From UTCHB3 sp964531325 (GTDB lineage: Bacteria; Bacteroidota; Ignavibacteria; Ignavibacteriales; Ignavibacteriaceae), in NCBI GenBank assembly GCA_964531325.1, contig CAZHCW010000001.1, forward strand, positions 62,001-126,000: DNA of 64,000 nucleotides, read 5' to 3'. Positions 1 through 8,819 of the stretch are shown one piece after another. The translations under genes and the position numbers were made by a program. Numbering within the stretch: the stretch's first letter is position 1; each line of letters begins with the position of its first letter. The notes under the pieces are model-generated. The model saw nothing but the letters and a program-made list of their open reading frames with translations. It was not told the origin of the DNA and searched no databases.

Positions 1-561
1 TACCTCCAAATCAGCGGGAGAATCAACATCACCCGAGTAAAAGAGATCGCTTGTCGCCGATTCTATGGCGAGTGAATAACTTTTAAAATCAAGCCCCTTG
101 CCCGGATATTCTTTGTACTTCTGCAAATGTGAGTTTTCGAGTGCTGTCAGCGTAAACTTCCCTCTGAAATCGAGTCGTTTTCCTGTTTCAATTTTTTGAA
201 AATTGAGAACAAATCCGAGTCGATCTTCCAGCAGATAACTTTTATTAAGCAAATCTTTCAGAAAATTGATATTACTTTTTGATACAAATAGATCAAGGGG
301 CATCTGCCGGTTATACATCTTCATCTGCTGAATTAAGGTGATTAATCCCGAAAAATGGTCAGGGTGAAAATGAGTAATCAAAACCCCGTCAATCTCCTTA
401 AATTCAATCCCAAGTCTTAAAAGTGCACGACTGATCCCATCCCCGGCATCAATCAGAAGATTGTAAGAGTCGGACCTTATCAAAAATGAGGAATGAAAAC
501 GGTTGAGAGAGGATCTGCCCGAACCGGTACCGGTGAATACTATTTTGATGGAATCAGACAT
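1..561 (-). CDS. MBL-fold hydrolase, ribonuclease Z-like (C-terminus cut by window edge)
   Basis: Reading the minus strand from the ATG at 559-561 gives 187 uninterrupted codons that run off the left edge. The protein begins MSDSIKIVFTGTGSG and carries the metallo-beta-lactamase metal motif THFHPDHFSG at about residues 66-75, followed by a SGDVDSPADL segment near the edge that fits the next metal-binding Asp. The overall pattern (TGTGSG start, LIDAGDG, HxHxDH) matches the ribonuclease Z / MBL-fold phosphodiesterase group. It lies 23 bp downstream of the next gene on the same strand and is probably the last gene of a miaB-led operon. The substrate cannot be told from this fragment. Confidence 0.85.
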   Translation of the reverse strand, partial: MSDSIKIVFTGTGSGRSSLNRFHSSFLIRSDSYNLLIDAGDGISRALLRLGIEFKEIDGVLITHFHPDHFSGLITLIQQMKMYNRQMPLDLFVSKSNINFLKDLLNKSYLLEDRLGFVLNFQKIETGKRLDFRGKFTLTALENSHLQKYKEYPGKGLDFKSYSLAIESATSDLFYSGDVDSPADLEV

Positions 562-584
562 CAGTTCACCGGTTGTTTAGTTGA

Positions 585-1016
585 TCATGGCTGTTGAATT
601 TCTTCATCAGGCTCACCGGATGATACCGAATCATCCAAAAAATAGTCAAAATCTGCACCGGGGAATTCATTTCCAACTGCAAAAACACAGTTATTGGCTC
701 TCCTGAAATTTTCGGTTGCCAGATAATAAAGATACAAACCCGCATAAGCAGCTACCGTGAATTCAGACCGGGGATATCGTTGTATCAATAGCTCAAGAAA
801 TGCCGCCGATTTTTCACCATCAGTGGTAAGAAGTGCTTTAATGTAGAGACTGATATCGGTGTCTATCTTTTCACCCGACTCACCAAGAATCTTTTTTAAC
901 TCTTCGTGGTTTTCCTGTTTATACACCTCAAATATCTCTTTTGGTGTAGGAACCTGACTAAAATTTTGTGTCGAAATCAGAACAATAAATGCCAGAGCTA
1001 TAAATAATAACTTCAT
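585..1016 (-). CDS. Small exported protein of unknown function, possibly TPR-like
   Basis: This is a 143-aa protein with a clear N-terminal signal peptide (hydrophobic residues 3-16, ending near STQNFSQ). The mature part has helical heptad-like stretches, including a LIQRYPRSEFTVAAYAGLY segment that resembles the turn between tetratricopeptide helices in BamD/YbgF-type proteins. The C-terminus is acidic (EPDEEIQQP). It sits 5 bp downstream of miaB and 23 bp upstream of the MBL-fold gene, so it is probably co-transcribed with both. The TPR assignment is an inference from pattern only, and I do not recognise a named family. Confidence 0.75.
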   Translation of the reverse strand: MKLLFIALAFIVLISTQNFSQVPTPKEIFEVYKQENHEELKKILGESGEKIDTDISLYIKALLTTDGEKSAAFLELLIQRYPRSEFTVAAYAGLYLYYLATENFRRANNCVFAVGNEFPGADFDYFLDDSVSSGEPDEEIQQP

Positions 1017-1021
1017 AAAAT

Positions 1022-2362
1022 TTATACTGCAGAACTTTCATATTTCTCAAATACAGAAGTAATTTCGCCAAAAAGCGTTCCCGAAGTTACGCGATCAATC
1101 TTTACTTCAACATAATCACCTTCAACAATCCCATCCTGAATGGGGATAACAACAATTTTGTTGGAATCTGTTCTTGCCGCAAAAAACTTATCACTTTTTT
1201 TCGAGAAACCTTCAACCAGTACTTTCTCAGTCTTGCCAATCAATTCGGTGTTTAACTCCAAAGAGTGGCGGTGTTGAAGCTCAATTATTTGTTGCAACCG
1301 TTTACTTTTCACCTCTTCAGGAACATCATCTCCCATTCTGAATGCTTTTGTCCCCTCCCTCGGCGAGTATTTAAACATAAACGCACCATCATATTTTACC
1401 TTCTCCATAAGTTCAAGGGTCATCAGGTGATCTTCAAGAGTCTCAGTTGGGAAGCCGGCTATAATATCGGTGGAAAAACTAACACCCGGAATTATCTTTT
1501 TTGCCTTTTCGATAATCGTTAGATAATGTTCAACTGTGTAGGTTCTGTTCATCAATTCCAAAATTCTGTTTGAACCCGATTGAACAGGCAGATGGATATA
1601 GTTGCAAAGATTTTTATGTGCTGCTATTGTGTAAAGAAGTTTGTCAGAAAAATCCTGAGGATGAGAGGTCATATATCTTACCCTGATTCCTGTATCAACA
1701 CTTGCAACGGCTGCAAGTAAATCAGCAAAATCATTACCATTGTCATCGTATGAGTTCACATTTTGCCCAAGAAGAGTCACTTCTCTAAAACCTTTTGCCG
1801 AAAGATGTTCCACCTCTTTTACAATCGATTCGAGGCTTCTGCTTCTTTCTCTTCCACGAGTGAAGGGAACGACACAATAGGTACAAAACTTATCACATCC
1901 CCTCATAACAGAAATCCATGCCTGAAGTCCCTCTTCGCGATAAGGAATTATGTCGTCGTAAGTTTCAGTTCTTGAAAGTTTAACTCCAATTCCTTTTCCT
2001 CCGCCATAAACCACATCCATTAATTCCGGCAGGCGTCTGTATTCATCCGGTCCCACAATAATATCAACAAGTTTTCTCTCTTCTATCAGGTTCTTTTTTA
2101 ACCTCTCTGCCATACACCCCAGGATTCCCACAACCATTTGTGGTTTTTTCTCCTTAAGAGTTTTCAGATTGCCGAGTCGTCCATAAATTCTCTGTTCAGC
2201 ATTTTCGCGGATACTGCATGTATTTAGAAACACAACATCTGCACTGTGTACATCTTTTGCGAAGTCATAACCGTTATTATTCAGAATCCCCATCACCAAT
2301 TCGGTATCGGCGGTGTTCATCTGACATCCATAAGTCTCAATATATACTTGTTTTTTATTCAT
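1022..2362 (-). CDS. miaB: MiaB, tRNA-2-methylthio-N6-dimethylallyladenosine synthase
   Basis: MiaB is a radical-SAM methylthiotransferase that converts i6A37 to ms2i6A37 in tRNAs reading UNN codons. The N-terminal UPF0004 domain shows its three cluster-binding cysteines in YGCQMN, LNTCSIRENA and ILGCMAERL (about residues 13, 49 and 83). The radical-SAM triad is in RGCDKFCTYC (about 156, 160 and 163). The C-terminal 65 residues look like a TRAM domain. The length of 446 aa is normal. I chose the ATG at 2362 over the TTG one codon upstream. It probably heads the operon with the two genes at lower coordinates. Confidence 0.96.
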   Translation of the reverse strand: MNKKQVYIETYGCQMNTADTELVMGILNNNGYDFAKDVHSADVVFLNTCSIRENAEQRIYGRLGNLKTLKEKKPQMVVGILGCMAERLKKNLIEERKLVDIIVGPDEYRRLPELMDVVYGGGKGIGVKLSRTETYDDIIPYREEGLQAWISVMRGCDKFCTYCVVPFTRGRERSRSLESIVKEVEHLSAKGFREVTLLGQNVNSYDDNGNDFADLLAAVASVDTGIRVRYMTSHPQDFSDKLLYTIAAHKNLCNYIHLPVQSGSNRILELMNRTYTVEHYLTIIEKAKKIIPGVSFSTDIIAGFPTETLEDHLMTLELMEKVKYDGAFMFKYSPREGTKAFRMGDDVPEEVKSKRLQQIIELQHRHSLELNTELIGKTEKVLVEGFSKKSDKFFAARTDSNKIVVIPIQDGIVEGDYVEVKIDRVTSGTLFGEITSVFEKYESSAV

Positions 2363-2500
2363 CAAATCTTACAAAATTATTGGAAATTGGTCTCGGGAGC
2401 GGTCTCCCGGAAAAAGAAATATTTAAAAAGTAAATATAAGGAAATTTTAGGGATGGGTGCAGGTGTCTCAATGGAATGGCATCGATTTGTGATTTAGTCT

Positions 2501-2588
2501 CTCCGTTACTTAGCTACTCCGAAACTTGGATTCTCCGCTACTCCGCCACTTCGCTACTCTGAAACTTGGATTCTCCACTACTTCCCTC
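2501..2588. repeat. 8-bp-period tandem array between miaB and a divergent gene
   Basis: The stretch can be cut into eleven consecutive 8-mers, nearly all starting CTC or CTT (for example CTCCGCTA, CTCCGCCA, CTTCGCTA, CTTGGATT). A 24-bp block (three units) at 2513-2536 recurs at 2553-2576 with one mismatch, exactly five units later. It lies in the 316-bp divergent intergenic region 2363-2678. The only other structure I see there is a small hairpin at 2394-2409 (CGGGAG, loop CGGT, CTCCCG) close to the miaB start. The array shares its 8-bp period, but not its exact unit, with other arrays in this window. Confidence 0.75.
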
Positions 2589-2678
2589 TCTTCTCTGATA
2601 TATTGGATTAATAAAAACTTTTTGCAATTTGAACAGTATAATATTCAGTTTTCAAATCTTTCAACAAATGGAGTTATC

Positions 2679-3131
2679 ATGAATATAAAGTTATTCTCTC
2701 TTTTCCTCGCAGTTATCTTCTCCCTGTCAGCTTATCCACAGGATACGGGTGACAAAATTGGTGCAACGCTTGATGGAGTTGCCCTTGGAATGACCAGAGA
2801 TCAGGTCACTGCCTCTCTTCTGTCACCAAGATCAAAAGGTTACGATGGTGATATCTGGTTATATGACAGTCTAAAAATTTCGATCCGGTTTAACAACGAT
2901 GGATTAGTTGTTGAGGTTGCATCGGAAGATTTATCTTCTGTTCTCAAAATTAACGGTAAAGAGATAAAGGTAAACTCTGACATCAATAAGGCAATTGAAA
3001 TCCTGGGGAAACCTGATGATGTAGTAAAAACTGAAATGGTTTCTGAATATTATTTCAAAAAAGATGGTATTATGCTTCTAACTTATGCGGATGACAATGC
3101 CATTGTTTTAGTTTCATTGCAAACAATTTAA
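2679..3131 (+). CDS. Exported protein with two BamE/SmpA-like halves
   Basis: The start is placed at the ATG at 2679, because it follows a GGAG at 5-bp spacing and opens a good signal peptide (MNIKLFSLFLAVIFSLSAYP), whereas the upstream in-frame extension reads through the repeat array. The 150-aa product contains GVALGMTRDQV...WLYDSLKISIRFNNDG, which resembles the BamE/OmlA fold pattern (GMT..V, W.Y, F..G). A second similar half follows (INKAIEILGKPDDV...YYFKKDGIMLLTY). It is probably periplasmic or outer-membrane associated. The family resemblance is inferred from pattern and the function is unknown. Confidence 0.75.
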   Translation: MNIKLFSLFLAVIFSLSAYPQDTGDKIGATLDGVALGMTRDQVTASLLSPRSKGYDGDIWLYDSLKISIRFNNDGLVVEVASEDLSSVLKINGKEIKVNSDINKAIEILGKPDDVVKTEMVSEYYFKKDGIMLLTYADDNAIVLVSLQTI

Positions 3132-3143
3132 TATTTATAGAAA

Positions 3144-3169
3144 GAGGCTGCCACTTTCGCGACAGCCTC
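3144..3169. terminator. Bidirectional hairpin terminator between convergent genes
   Basis: GAGGCTG at 3144-3150 pairs with CAGCCTC at 3163-3169, with A/T-rich flanks on both sides. It sits between the stop at 3131 (plus strand) and the stop at 3187 (minus strand), so it can end both transcripts. The same 7-bp stem is used at 45302-45335. Confidence 0.75.
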
Positions 3170-3186
3170 AAAATTAAAATTTACAC

Positions 3187-5136
3187 TTATTTTCCCCATA
3201 CTCTAATCGGAAGTACAGTCATGGGAATCCCCTCCATGGCAAGTTTTTTCTGTATGGAGACAGAAGTTTCATTGTGCAATAATCGTTGATAAAACTTCTC
3301 CTTCTCAAAAACAAGTTTTCCGCTAAAAAAAGTTGCAAGTGGAAAATCCTTATTTAACTGGAGGCAAAGTTTCGAGCCCTCATCAACCACATCAGTTCCA
3401 ATCGACATCCGGTAATCGGCGGCAAGTCCCAGATCATGTGCAAATTTTACATATTTTTCAGTACTGCTTTGAACATATCTTTTAATATTTTCAATCTCAT
3501 CACTTCCTTTAAAAACACCTGAGTCCACAATACCAACAGATACAAACATCACCTGTTTATAAAATCTCGGGAATTTTTGTAGAATTTGCAGAATTGAGTG
3601 AATCCCCAATCCTCCATAACCTGATACAAGAAGAACAGCGATCGGTTCATTTTTTTCGATCAATTTAACCGGTGTTTCTTCCGTCTCATCCTTGATGACA
3701 GGAACATCCATTAGAATGTCGGAAAGACTTCTTACTTTTTTGAGAACTTTATGATAATGTCTTTTAATAAGTGTGCAGAAAACAACCAAACCAAAAGTGA
3801 CAACCACGGTAAGCCAGGCACCTTGTGCAAATTTCTCAACAACCACTATCGTCAGTATCGAGAAGCAGAGGATAAATGCTACAATATGAATTAAAAGGTT
3901 TTTCTTCCAATCAGGAAGGGTATCTCTCTTCTTGATCCAGAATTTGGTCATCCCGGCCTGAGTAAGAGAGAAAGTAACAAAAACATTTATAGAATACATC
4001 GTAACCAATGCATCAACACTTCCCTTGGTGTACCAAAGTATTACCAGAGCTGCAACACCCATTATCACAATGCCATTTTGCATTGTTAACCTGTCGGAAA
4101 GAGAACTGAATCTTCGCGGCAACCATGAATCGGTTGCCATGTTTGCCATTACCCTCGGTCCGTCTATAAAACCGGTCTGGGCTGCCACAAAGAGAAGCAG
4201 AGCTTCCGATACTAATGCAACTACAACAAACCAGGTTCCAATCCCCATCGATTCGATCATAACTGCATTCAGTGTTTTCCCATGAACAGGTTTCACTTCT
4301 GCCAAAAGATACACTATCAGGATGGCACCTGCAGTAAATGCCAATGAACCCGCCATATAGAACATTGTCCTTTTTGCAGTTTTTATCTTGGGTTCTCTCA
4401 TTATCGAAATACCGTTCGAAACAGCTTCAATTCCCGTATATGTTCCGGCACCTCTTGAGTAAGCATTTGCAAACAGAAGGAACATCCCCCAGATGCCAAG
4501 CGTTGAGGCACTGTCCTTAAAGTCTCCAACAACATCATTTGTTGCTGCCGAAAAATTATCGATATGAATAAAAAAAGATCCAAAAATGATAAACAGATGT
4601 GTGATCACAAATAATAAAAATATCGGGACAAGAATTGAGATAGATTCTTTAACACCTCGAAGGTTCATGACGATTAGAATTATTATTACTGCGGTATTAA
4701 CATAAACTATATTTGGGTGCCATTCAAGCGGGAGGAAACTGAATACTTGTGAACTACCCGCGGCTATCGACACCGTGATCGTTAGAACATAATCGATTAT
4801 AAGTGCACTTCCGGAGACAACTCCAAATGTGTTACCCAACAATTTGGTCGCAACAACATAACCTCCACCACCGTGCGGAAAATGTTCAATTATTTTTGTG
4901 TAGGAGTAGGATATAATTATTACAGTGATCGCTGTGGCAACAGCAAGCAAAATTGCAATGCTGGTGTGTCCCTCTAATGCTCTGAATGCTTCATCGGGCC
5001 CATACGAGGAGGAACTTAATCCATCTGCTCCCAACCCAACCCAGGCTAAAAACGCCACCAATGATATCTTGTGAAATATTTGAGGATTATTCAGGTCTCG
5101 AGGTTTACCTAAAATTATTTTTTTTAACTTTTCCAT
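3187..5136 (-). CDS. APC-superfamily permease, KimA-like (potassium or amino-acid uptake)
   Basis: This 649-aa protein has about twelve hydrophobic segments in residues 25-450. Its N-terminal signature LAFLAWVGLGADGLSSSSYG, followed by FPHGGGGYVVA, is typical of the KimA/YdaO branch of the APC superfamily, whose characterised members are proton-coupled K+ importers. The last 175 residues are soluble and resemble a universal-stress/regulatory domain (IAVLLVSGYGGLGIHS). It is monocistronic, with a 99-bp upstream gap and a terminator after it. The substrate is an inference; amino-acid transport is the main alternative. It could supply K+ if the kdp pump further along is inactive. Confidence 0.8.
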   Translation of the reverse strand: MEKLKKIILGKPRDLNNPQIFHKISLVAFLAWVGLGADGLSSSSYGPDEAFRALEGHTSIAILLAVATAITVIIISYSYTKIIEHFPHGGGGYVVATKLLGNTFGVVSGSALIIDYVLTITVSIAAGSSQVFSFLPLEWHPNIVYVNTAVIIILIVMNLRGVKESISILVPIFLLFVITHLFIIFGSFFIHIDNFSAATNDVVGDFKDSASTLGIWGMFLLFANAYSRGAGTYTGIEAVSNGISIMREPKIKTAKRTMFYMAGSLAFTAGAILIVYLLAEVKPVHGKTLNAVMIESMGIGTWFVVVALVSEALLLFVAAQTGFIDGPRVMANMATDSWLPRRFSSLSDRLTMQNGIVIMGVAALVILWYTKGSVDALVTMYSINVFVTFSLTQAGMTKFWIKKRDTLPDWKKNLLIHIVAFILCFSILTIVVVEKFAQGAWLTVVVTFGLVVFCTLIKRHYHKVLKKVRSLSDILMDVPVIKDETEETPVKLIEKNEPIAVLLVSGYGGLGIHSILQILQKFPRFYKQVMFVSVGIVDSGVFKGSDEIENIKRYVQSSTEKYVKFAHDLGLAADYRMSIGTDVVDEGSKLCLQLNKDFPLATFFSGKLVFEKEKFYQRLLHNETSVSIQKKLAMEGIPMTVLPIRVWGK

Positions 5137-5235
5137 GATTTTGTGTTAAAGATGATTAAACCCGCAATGTAGGAGGGAGACATCTCATTTGTCTGCTTTC
5201 GCCTGCTAAAAAGAAACTCGATACATTACAAACAA

Positions 5236-6597
5236 TTAATTTGTTAAACTTCTTACCGGTGCAGGGATTTTACCGCCTCTTCCAAAAAAGACATCAGCAC
5301 TTAGCACTTTAACAGCCATTATCGGAGCCTTTCCAAGAAGTCCACCATAATCTACCGACTCACCCACTCCCATGCCGTAAGCAGGAATCAGTCTACAGGC
5401 AGTTGTTTTTTCATTTATTAATCCAATTGCAGCTTCATCAGCTATAATGCCTGCGATTGTATTTACAGGTGTATCTCCCGGGATGGCAACCATGTCGAGA
5501 CCAACAGAGCAAACAGCGGTCATCGCCTCAAGTTTTTCGATTGTTAAGTGTCCTTTTTCTGCTGCAGAGATCATTCCCTGATCTTCACTTACAGGAATGA
5601 ATGCGCCACTGAGCCCACCAACAGATGAACTCGCCATCAATCCACCTTTTTTAACACTGTCATTCAGCATTGCGAGGCAAGCTGTGGTTCCGGGAGCTCC
5701 AACATCTTCGAGTCCAATTTCTTTAAGAATGTCGGCAATACTGTCACCTTCTGCAGGAGTAGGAGCAAGTGATATATCCACAATACCAAACTCTACCCCG
5801 TCTTTTTCAGCAACTTTTCTTCCGATGAGCTCACCTGCACGGGTTATCTTAAATGCCGTTTTTTTTATCACTTCAGCCAATTCCTGAATTGATGCATCTC
5901 TGTGATTTTTTAGAGCTTCAAGAACCACTCCGGGACCACTAACTCCAACATTAAGAGTTGCATCTCCCTCAGTAATTCCATGAAATGCACCTGCGATAAA
6001 TGGATTATCTTCAACTGCATTGCAGAACACCACTAATTTAGCACATCCAATTGACCCCGCATCACGAGTGATATATGCAGTATCTTTAATAACTTGAGCC
6101 ATCATTTTTACAGCATCAATGTTAATTCCGGCTTTGGTTGAACCGATATTCACACTTGAACAAACTTTTTTTGTCGTGGCTAAAGCCTGCGGAATCGATA
6201 AGATAAAATTCTTTTCACCCGGTGTCATCCCCTTTTGAACAAGTGCAGAATAGCCACCAATGTAGTCGATGCCTATTTCATGAGCCGCTTTATCCATTGC
6301 CTCTGCAATTTTTACATATTCTTCGGAAGAGAATGAGTCACCAATAAAAGAAACAGGAGTAACCGCCACTCTTTTATTTGCAATCCTTATTCCATAAGCC
6401 GCTTCAATCGATTCAGCATTTTTTACATGGTTTCCGGCAAGTCTTAAAATCTTTTCGTAAATTTTTTGAGTGACAACATTAATGTTTCTGTCACTGCAAT
6501 CCCTTAAATTAATACCCATGGTAACTGTTCTGATGTCGAAGTGTTCTACTTCACTCATCATGATTGTTTCGAGTATCTCGCTAAATTCAAAATTCAT
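5236..6597 (-). CDS. PFL family protein, UPF0210 (DUF711)
   Basis: This 453-aa protein matches the UPF0210/DUF711 family throughout. Signs are FSEILETIMMSEVEHFDIRT at the N-terminus, ILSIPQALATTKKVCSSVNI, the glycine-rich NVGVSGPGVVLEAL, and GAFIPVSEDQGMI. The family has a glycyl-radical-enzyme-like (PFL) fold, but no confirmed reaction. The next gene upstream encodes an ACT-domain protein of the UPF0237 type, and such pairs are found side by side in many bacteria, so an amino-acid-responsive role is often proposed. The 138-bp gap between the two contains a short 9-bp-period repeat at 6651-6677. The start MNFEF is the conserved one. Confidence 0.92.
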   Translation of the reverse strand: MNFEFSEILETIMMSEVEHFDIRTVTMGINLRDCSDRNINVVTQKIYEKILRLAGNHVKNAESIEAAYGIRIANKRVAVTPVSFIGDSFSSEEYVKIAEAMDKAAHEIGIDYIGGYSALVQKGMTPGEKNFILSIPQALATTKKVCSSVNIGSTKAGINIDAVKMMAQVIKDTAYITRDAGSIGCAKLVVFCNAVEDNPFIAGAFHGITEGDATLNVGVSGPGVVLEALKNHRDASIQELAEVIKKTAFKITRAGELIGRKVAEKDGVEFGIVDISLAPTPAEGDSIADILKEIGLEDVGAPGTTACLAMLNDSVKKGGLMASSSVGGLSGAFIPVSEDQGMISAAEKGHLTIEKLEAMTAVCSVGLDMVAIPGDTPVNTIAGIIADEAAIGLINEKTTACRLIPAYGMGVGESVDYGGLLGKAPIMAVKVLSADVFFGRGGKIPAPVRSLTN

Positions 6598-6650
6598 TTT
6601 ATATCCATTATTTAAAAAATTGAAGTGCTATTCGGAAAATAGGATTAAAC

Positions 6651-6677
6651 ACCACAGAGCCCACGGTGCACACAGAG
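6651..6677. repeat. Three 9-bp repeat units of the ACCACAGAG type
   Basis: The units are ACCACAGAG, CCCACGGTG and CACACAGAG, so the first and third are close copies. The array lies in the 138-bp gap between the ACT-domain gene and the PFL-family gene. A related, cleaner array at 9186-9212 forms the start of a coding region. Confidence 0.6.
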
Positions 6678-6735
6678 AAAACTTTTATAAATACTTACAC
6701 ACTTTTTCGAAATAGATTGTCAGAGATATTTATCC

Positions 6736-7155
6736 CTAAATGCGGAACATATAGTGAAAAATATCCTCGTGTTGGGCATAAATCTTAATTGTAAGTTCTT
6801 TACCAACTCTTGCAAGTTCTTCCTGAACTTCTTTTAAGTTCTTAGGCGAACTGGTTATATCAATTATCATAATCAGGGTAAAAAAGTTTTGCATAATCTT
6901 TTGTGAGATATCCTGAAGATCAATCTCCATCTCTGCGAGACAGCCCGTAATTTTGGCAACTATACCGGGTTTGTTGATGCCAAAGGCAGTGATAATAACT
7001 CTTCCTTCAAACTTCTCGGTGGGAAGAGAACCCCCACTCTGATTGGCTATTTCTTTTTCAACATAATCCCGAATCATGTCAGGGGATGCGTTTGCACCCA
7101 ATTTATCGATAGCCTGGTTTGTCAGGTCCCAAATTTGTTGTTCTGAAATATTCAA
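6736..7155 (-). CDS. ACT-domain regulatory protein (UPF0237-like)
   Basis: The protein has 139 aa. Residues 50-135 form an ACT domain, a small ligand-binding module that usually senses amino acids; the core reads RVIITAFGINKPGIVAKITG and then MEIDLQDISQKIM. An N-terminal helical extension of about 45 residues is longer than the usual 90-aa UPF0237 proteins. The start is a TTG at 7155 that overlaps the TGA of the upstream gene (TTGA) and has AAAGGA 8 bp before it. It is followed by its usual UPF0210 partner. Its cellular role is not settled. Confidence 0.85.
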   Translation of the reverse strand: MNISEQQIWDLTNQAIDKLGANASPDMIRDYVEKEIANQSGGSLPTEKFEGRVIITAFGINKPGIVAKITGCLAEMEIDLQDISQKIMQNFFTLIMIIDITSSPKNLKEVQEELARVGKELTIKIYAQHEDIFHYMFRI

Positions 7156-7991
7156 GGTTTAAGTCCTTTATAATTTAATTGTAAAAATCGTAATGTCTCA
7201 TTTTTTATTTCAAGATTCCTTCGGTTGATGTAGTCAACCGTATTGGAAAGATTCCCCTTGTAAAACCGGAATAACACATAATTTGCTTCGATGAGTGCAT
7301 CAAAAAACCGGTCTGCGCTTATTGCATCATAAACAAGCCAGGCACCAAAAGCCACCCAGCCGAGAGTTATTACCGAATTAAAATATTCACCTGCATAAGC
7401 CTGTCCCGCTCCGGGAATAAGTGCAGAAAGAATCAATCCCTTTGTCATCGAAAGTTGTTTTTCCTCTGCCATATTACAGAGTTTAATCAATTCACCGGAT
7501 GTGTCGGATATCGAAAATTTTTCCCGGGCATCTTCCCATTCACCCGAAAAGGCATACCTCCATCCCCGCCAATAATCAAAAATTAAACTCTTTTCAGGAA
7601 ATACTTTCTCAAGTACATCAATTCGCTTGTCAAATGCAGAATATCTTCTTTCAAGAATTAAAACCCTTAAAATTTCCTGTTCTGCAAGAAATTTTTCATC
7701 GTTCGAAGTTGAATTTACTGCCGCAAGTTCAAAACAATATCTGGCGTTTTTAAACTGACCTGTCTCACGGTAACAACACCCTTTTATAAAATTTGCACTG
7801 TAGTGATAAATCTTAAGTGAATCAAAAAAGAGCAACCGTTCAGCTTCGATCATTGCATCGTAATAACTGCTTGAATTGTAGAGAGAATCGACAAAATCAA
7901 ATTGTCTCTCCAAATCCTCTTTTTGCGCATTTATTACTATTGGCAATGTCAAAAATAAGAAGAAATGAAGAAACAACGGTCTCAAAATCAC
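7152..7991 (-). CDS. Exported or membrane protein with TPR-like N-terminus and DUF5683-like TM region
   Basis: I place the start at the GTG at 7991, which overlaps the TGA of the upstream gene (GTGA) and opens a signal peptide (ILRPLFLHFFLFLTLPIVINAQ region), giving 279 aa. Residues 25-170 are helical with paired-helix spacing like TPRs. A membrane region follows, with ALIPGAGQAYAGEYFNSVIT, the PGxGQxYxG motif seen in DUF5683/TM2-like proteins. It is a paralogue in layout of the neighbouring upstream gene (same order of helices, then PGxGxxYxG). It is translationally coupled on both sides, so it belongs to one envelope-related operon. The function is unknown. Confidence 0.8.
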   Translation of the reverse strand: MILRPLFLHFFLFLTLPIVINAQKEDLERQFDFVDSLYNSSSYYDAMIEAERLLFFDSLKIYHYSANFIKGCCYRETGQFKNARYCFELAAVNSTSNDEKFLAEQEILRVLILERRYSAFDKRIDVLEKVFPEKSLIFDYWRGWRYAFSGEWEDAREKFSISDTSGELIKLCNMAEEKQLSMTKGLILSALIPGAGQAYAGEYFNSVITLGWVAFGAWLVYDAISADRFFDALIEANYVLFRFYKGNLSNTVDYINRRNLEIKNETLRFLQLNYKGLKP

Positions 7992-8818
7992 TCGTCCTCC
8001 ACTATCTTGTTTGGTTCTTTCAGCGGTTTTGATTTTTGATAATACTCCCAAAACTTCTTTTCGGTCAACTCCCTCTGCGATTCATTGTAAATTTTTGCCG
8101 AAGCCACCGAACCATAAATATTTCCGCCTTGAAAAAATGCCGCAATACCGGTAAAAATCCAGGCTCTCTGATAATGCCCGTCAAAAAAATTGGAATAAGC
8201 CAGGTAACCAAAAATACCTGTTATAAACAGACTTGTAGCAGCATCTCCATAATTCCCCGTGTAAACTCTTCCCAATCCGGGCACTATCGCCGAAAGTATC
8301 CCGGCAAAAAGTGGAGATTTTGTTGACGGGTTTACCCTCTCTAACAGATTTTCAAGAAGGAACTCACTCCCCTCTCCCCCAAAAAGATGGATTGAATTTT
8401 CGTCAACCTCATCAAAGTTTTTATTTCTGATGTCAGAAAGAATTTTTAATTTTAAATTGTTGAGAGACAATTCATTTTCATCCCCTTTTTGAATTGCAGC
8501 AGGAGTGATAAAAATCTTACCGCCCGACTCAAACCTCTTTTTATCGATTGCATATCGCAAATGAGACGAATAACTGTAATCCATAAAGGAGGGAGATTCT
8601 TCAAGTTCAATTCTGCAGAGGTCGAGATAAAACTGTGTTTTTTCGTCAAATTTTTCGGTTCCTTTTAACCGTTCAAATTCTAATTTAGCCTTGTCATGAA
8701 ACCCCATCTCATAAATGTGTTTTCCAAATCTTAAAACATTTTCCGGAGAGTGAAGTCCGTTTTGGGCAAATACAGAGGAAACAAAAAGAGTGGAAAAAAG
8801 AATAAACCTGAATCTCAA
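7988..8818 (-). CDS. Exported or membrane protein with DUF5683-like TM region, paralogue of next gene
   Basis: This 276-aa protein begins with a signal peptide (FILFSTLFVSSVFAQ). Residues 20-150 are helical and repeat-like (YEMGFHDKAKLEFERLKG is TPR-like). Around residue 180 it has AGILSAIVPGLGRVYTGNYG followed by two hydrophobic segments and GGNIYGSVASAKIYN, which matches the C-terminal layout of the downstream paralogue. The start is a TTG at 8818, one base after the yidD-like stop, with AGG 8 bp before it. The tight spacing to an exported YidD-like protein suggests a joint envelope function, but none is known. Confidence 0.8.
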   Translation of the reverse strand: MRFRFILFSTLFVSSVFAQNGLHSPENVLRFGKHIYEMGFHDKAKLEFERLKGTEKFDEKTQFYLDLCRIELEESPSFMDYSYSSHLRYAIDKKRFESGGKIFITPAAIQKGDENELSLNNLKLKILSDIRNKNFDEVDENSIHLFGGEGSEFLLENLLERVNPSTKSPLFAGILSAIVPGLGRVYTGNYGDAATSLFITGIFGYLAYSNFFDGHYQRAWIFTGIAAFFQGGNIYGSVASAKIYNESQRELTEKKFWEYYQKSKPLKEPNKIVEDE

Positions 8819-8819
8819 A

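Noticed and set aside
2526..2678. 51-codon N-terminal extension of the exported protein at 2679
   Set aside because: It reads through the 8-bp array and lacks a ribosome site; the signal peptide starts at 2679.
5137..5235. c-di-AMP (ydaO) riboswitch before the KimA-like gene
   Set aside because: The leader is only 99 bp and I could not see the riboswitch core.
6470..6715. 81-codon plus-strand frame ending with a HRAHGAHRE stretch
   Set aside because: It is antisense to the PFL gene start and then reads through the 9-bp CACAGAG repeat; a known kind of false frame.
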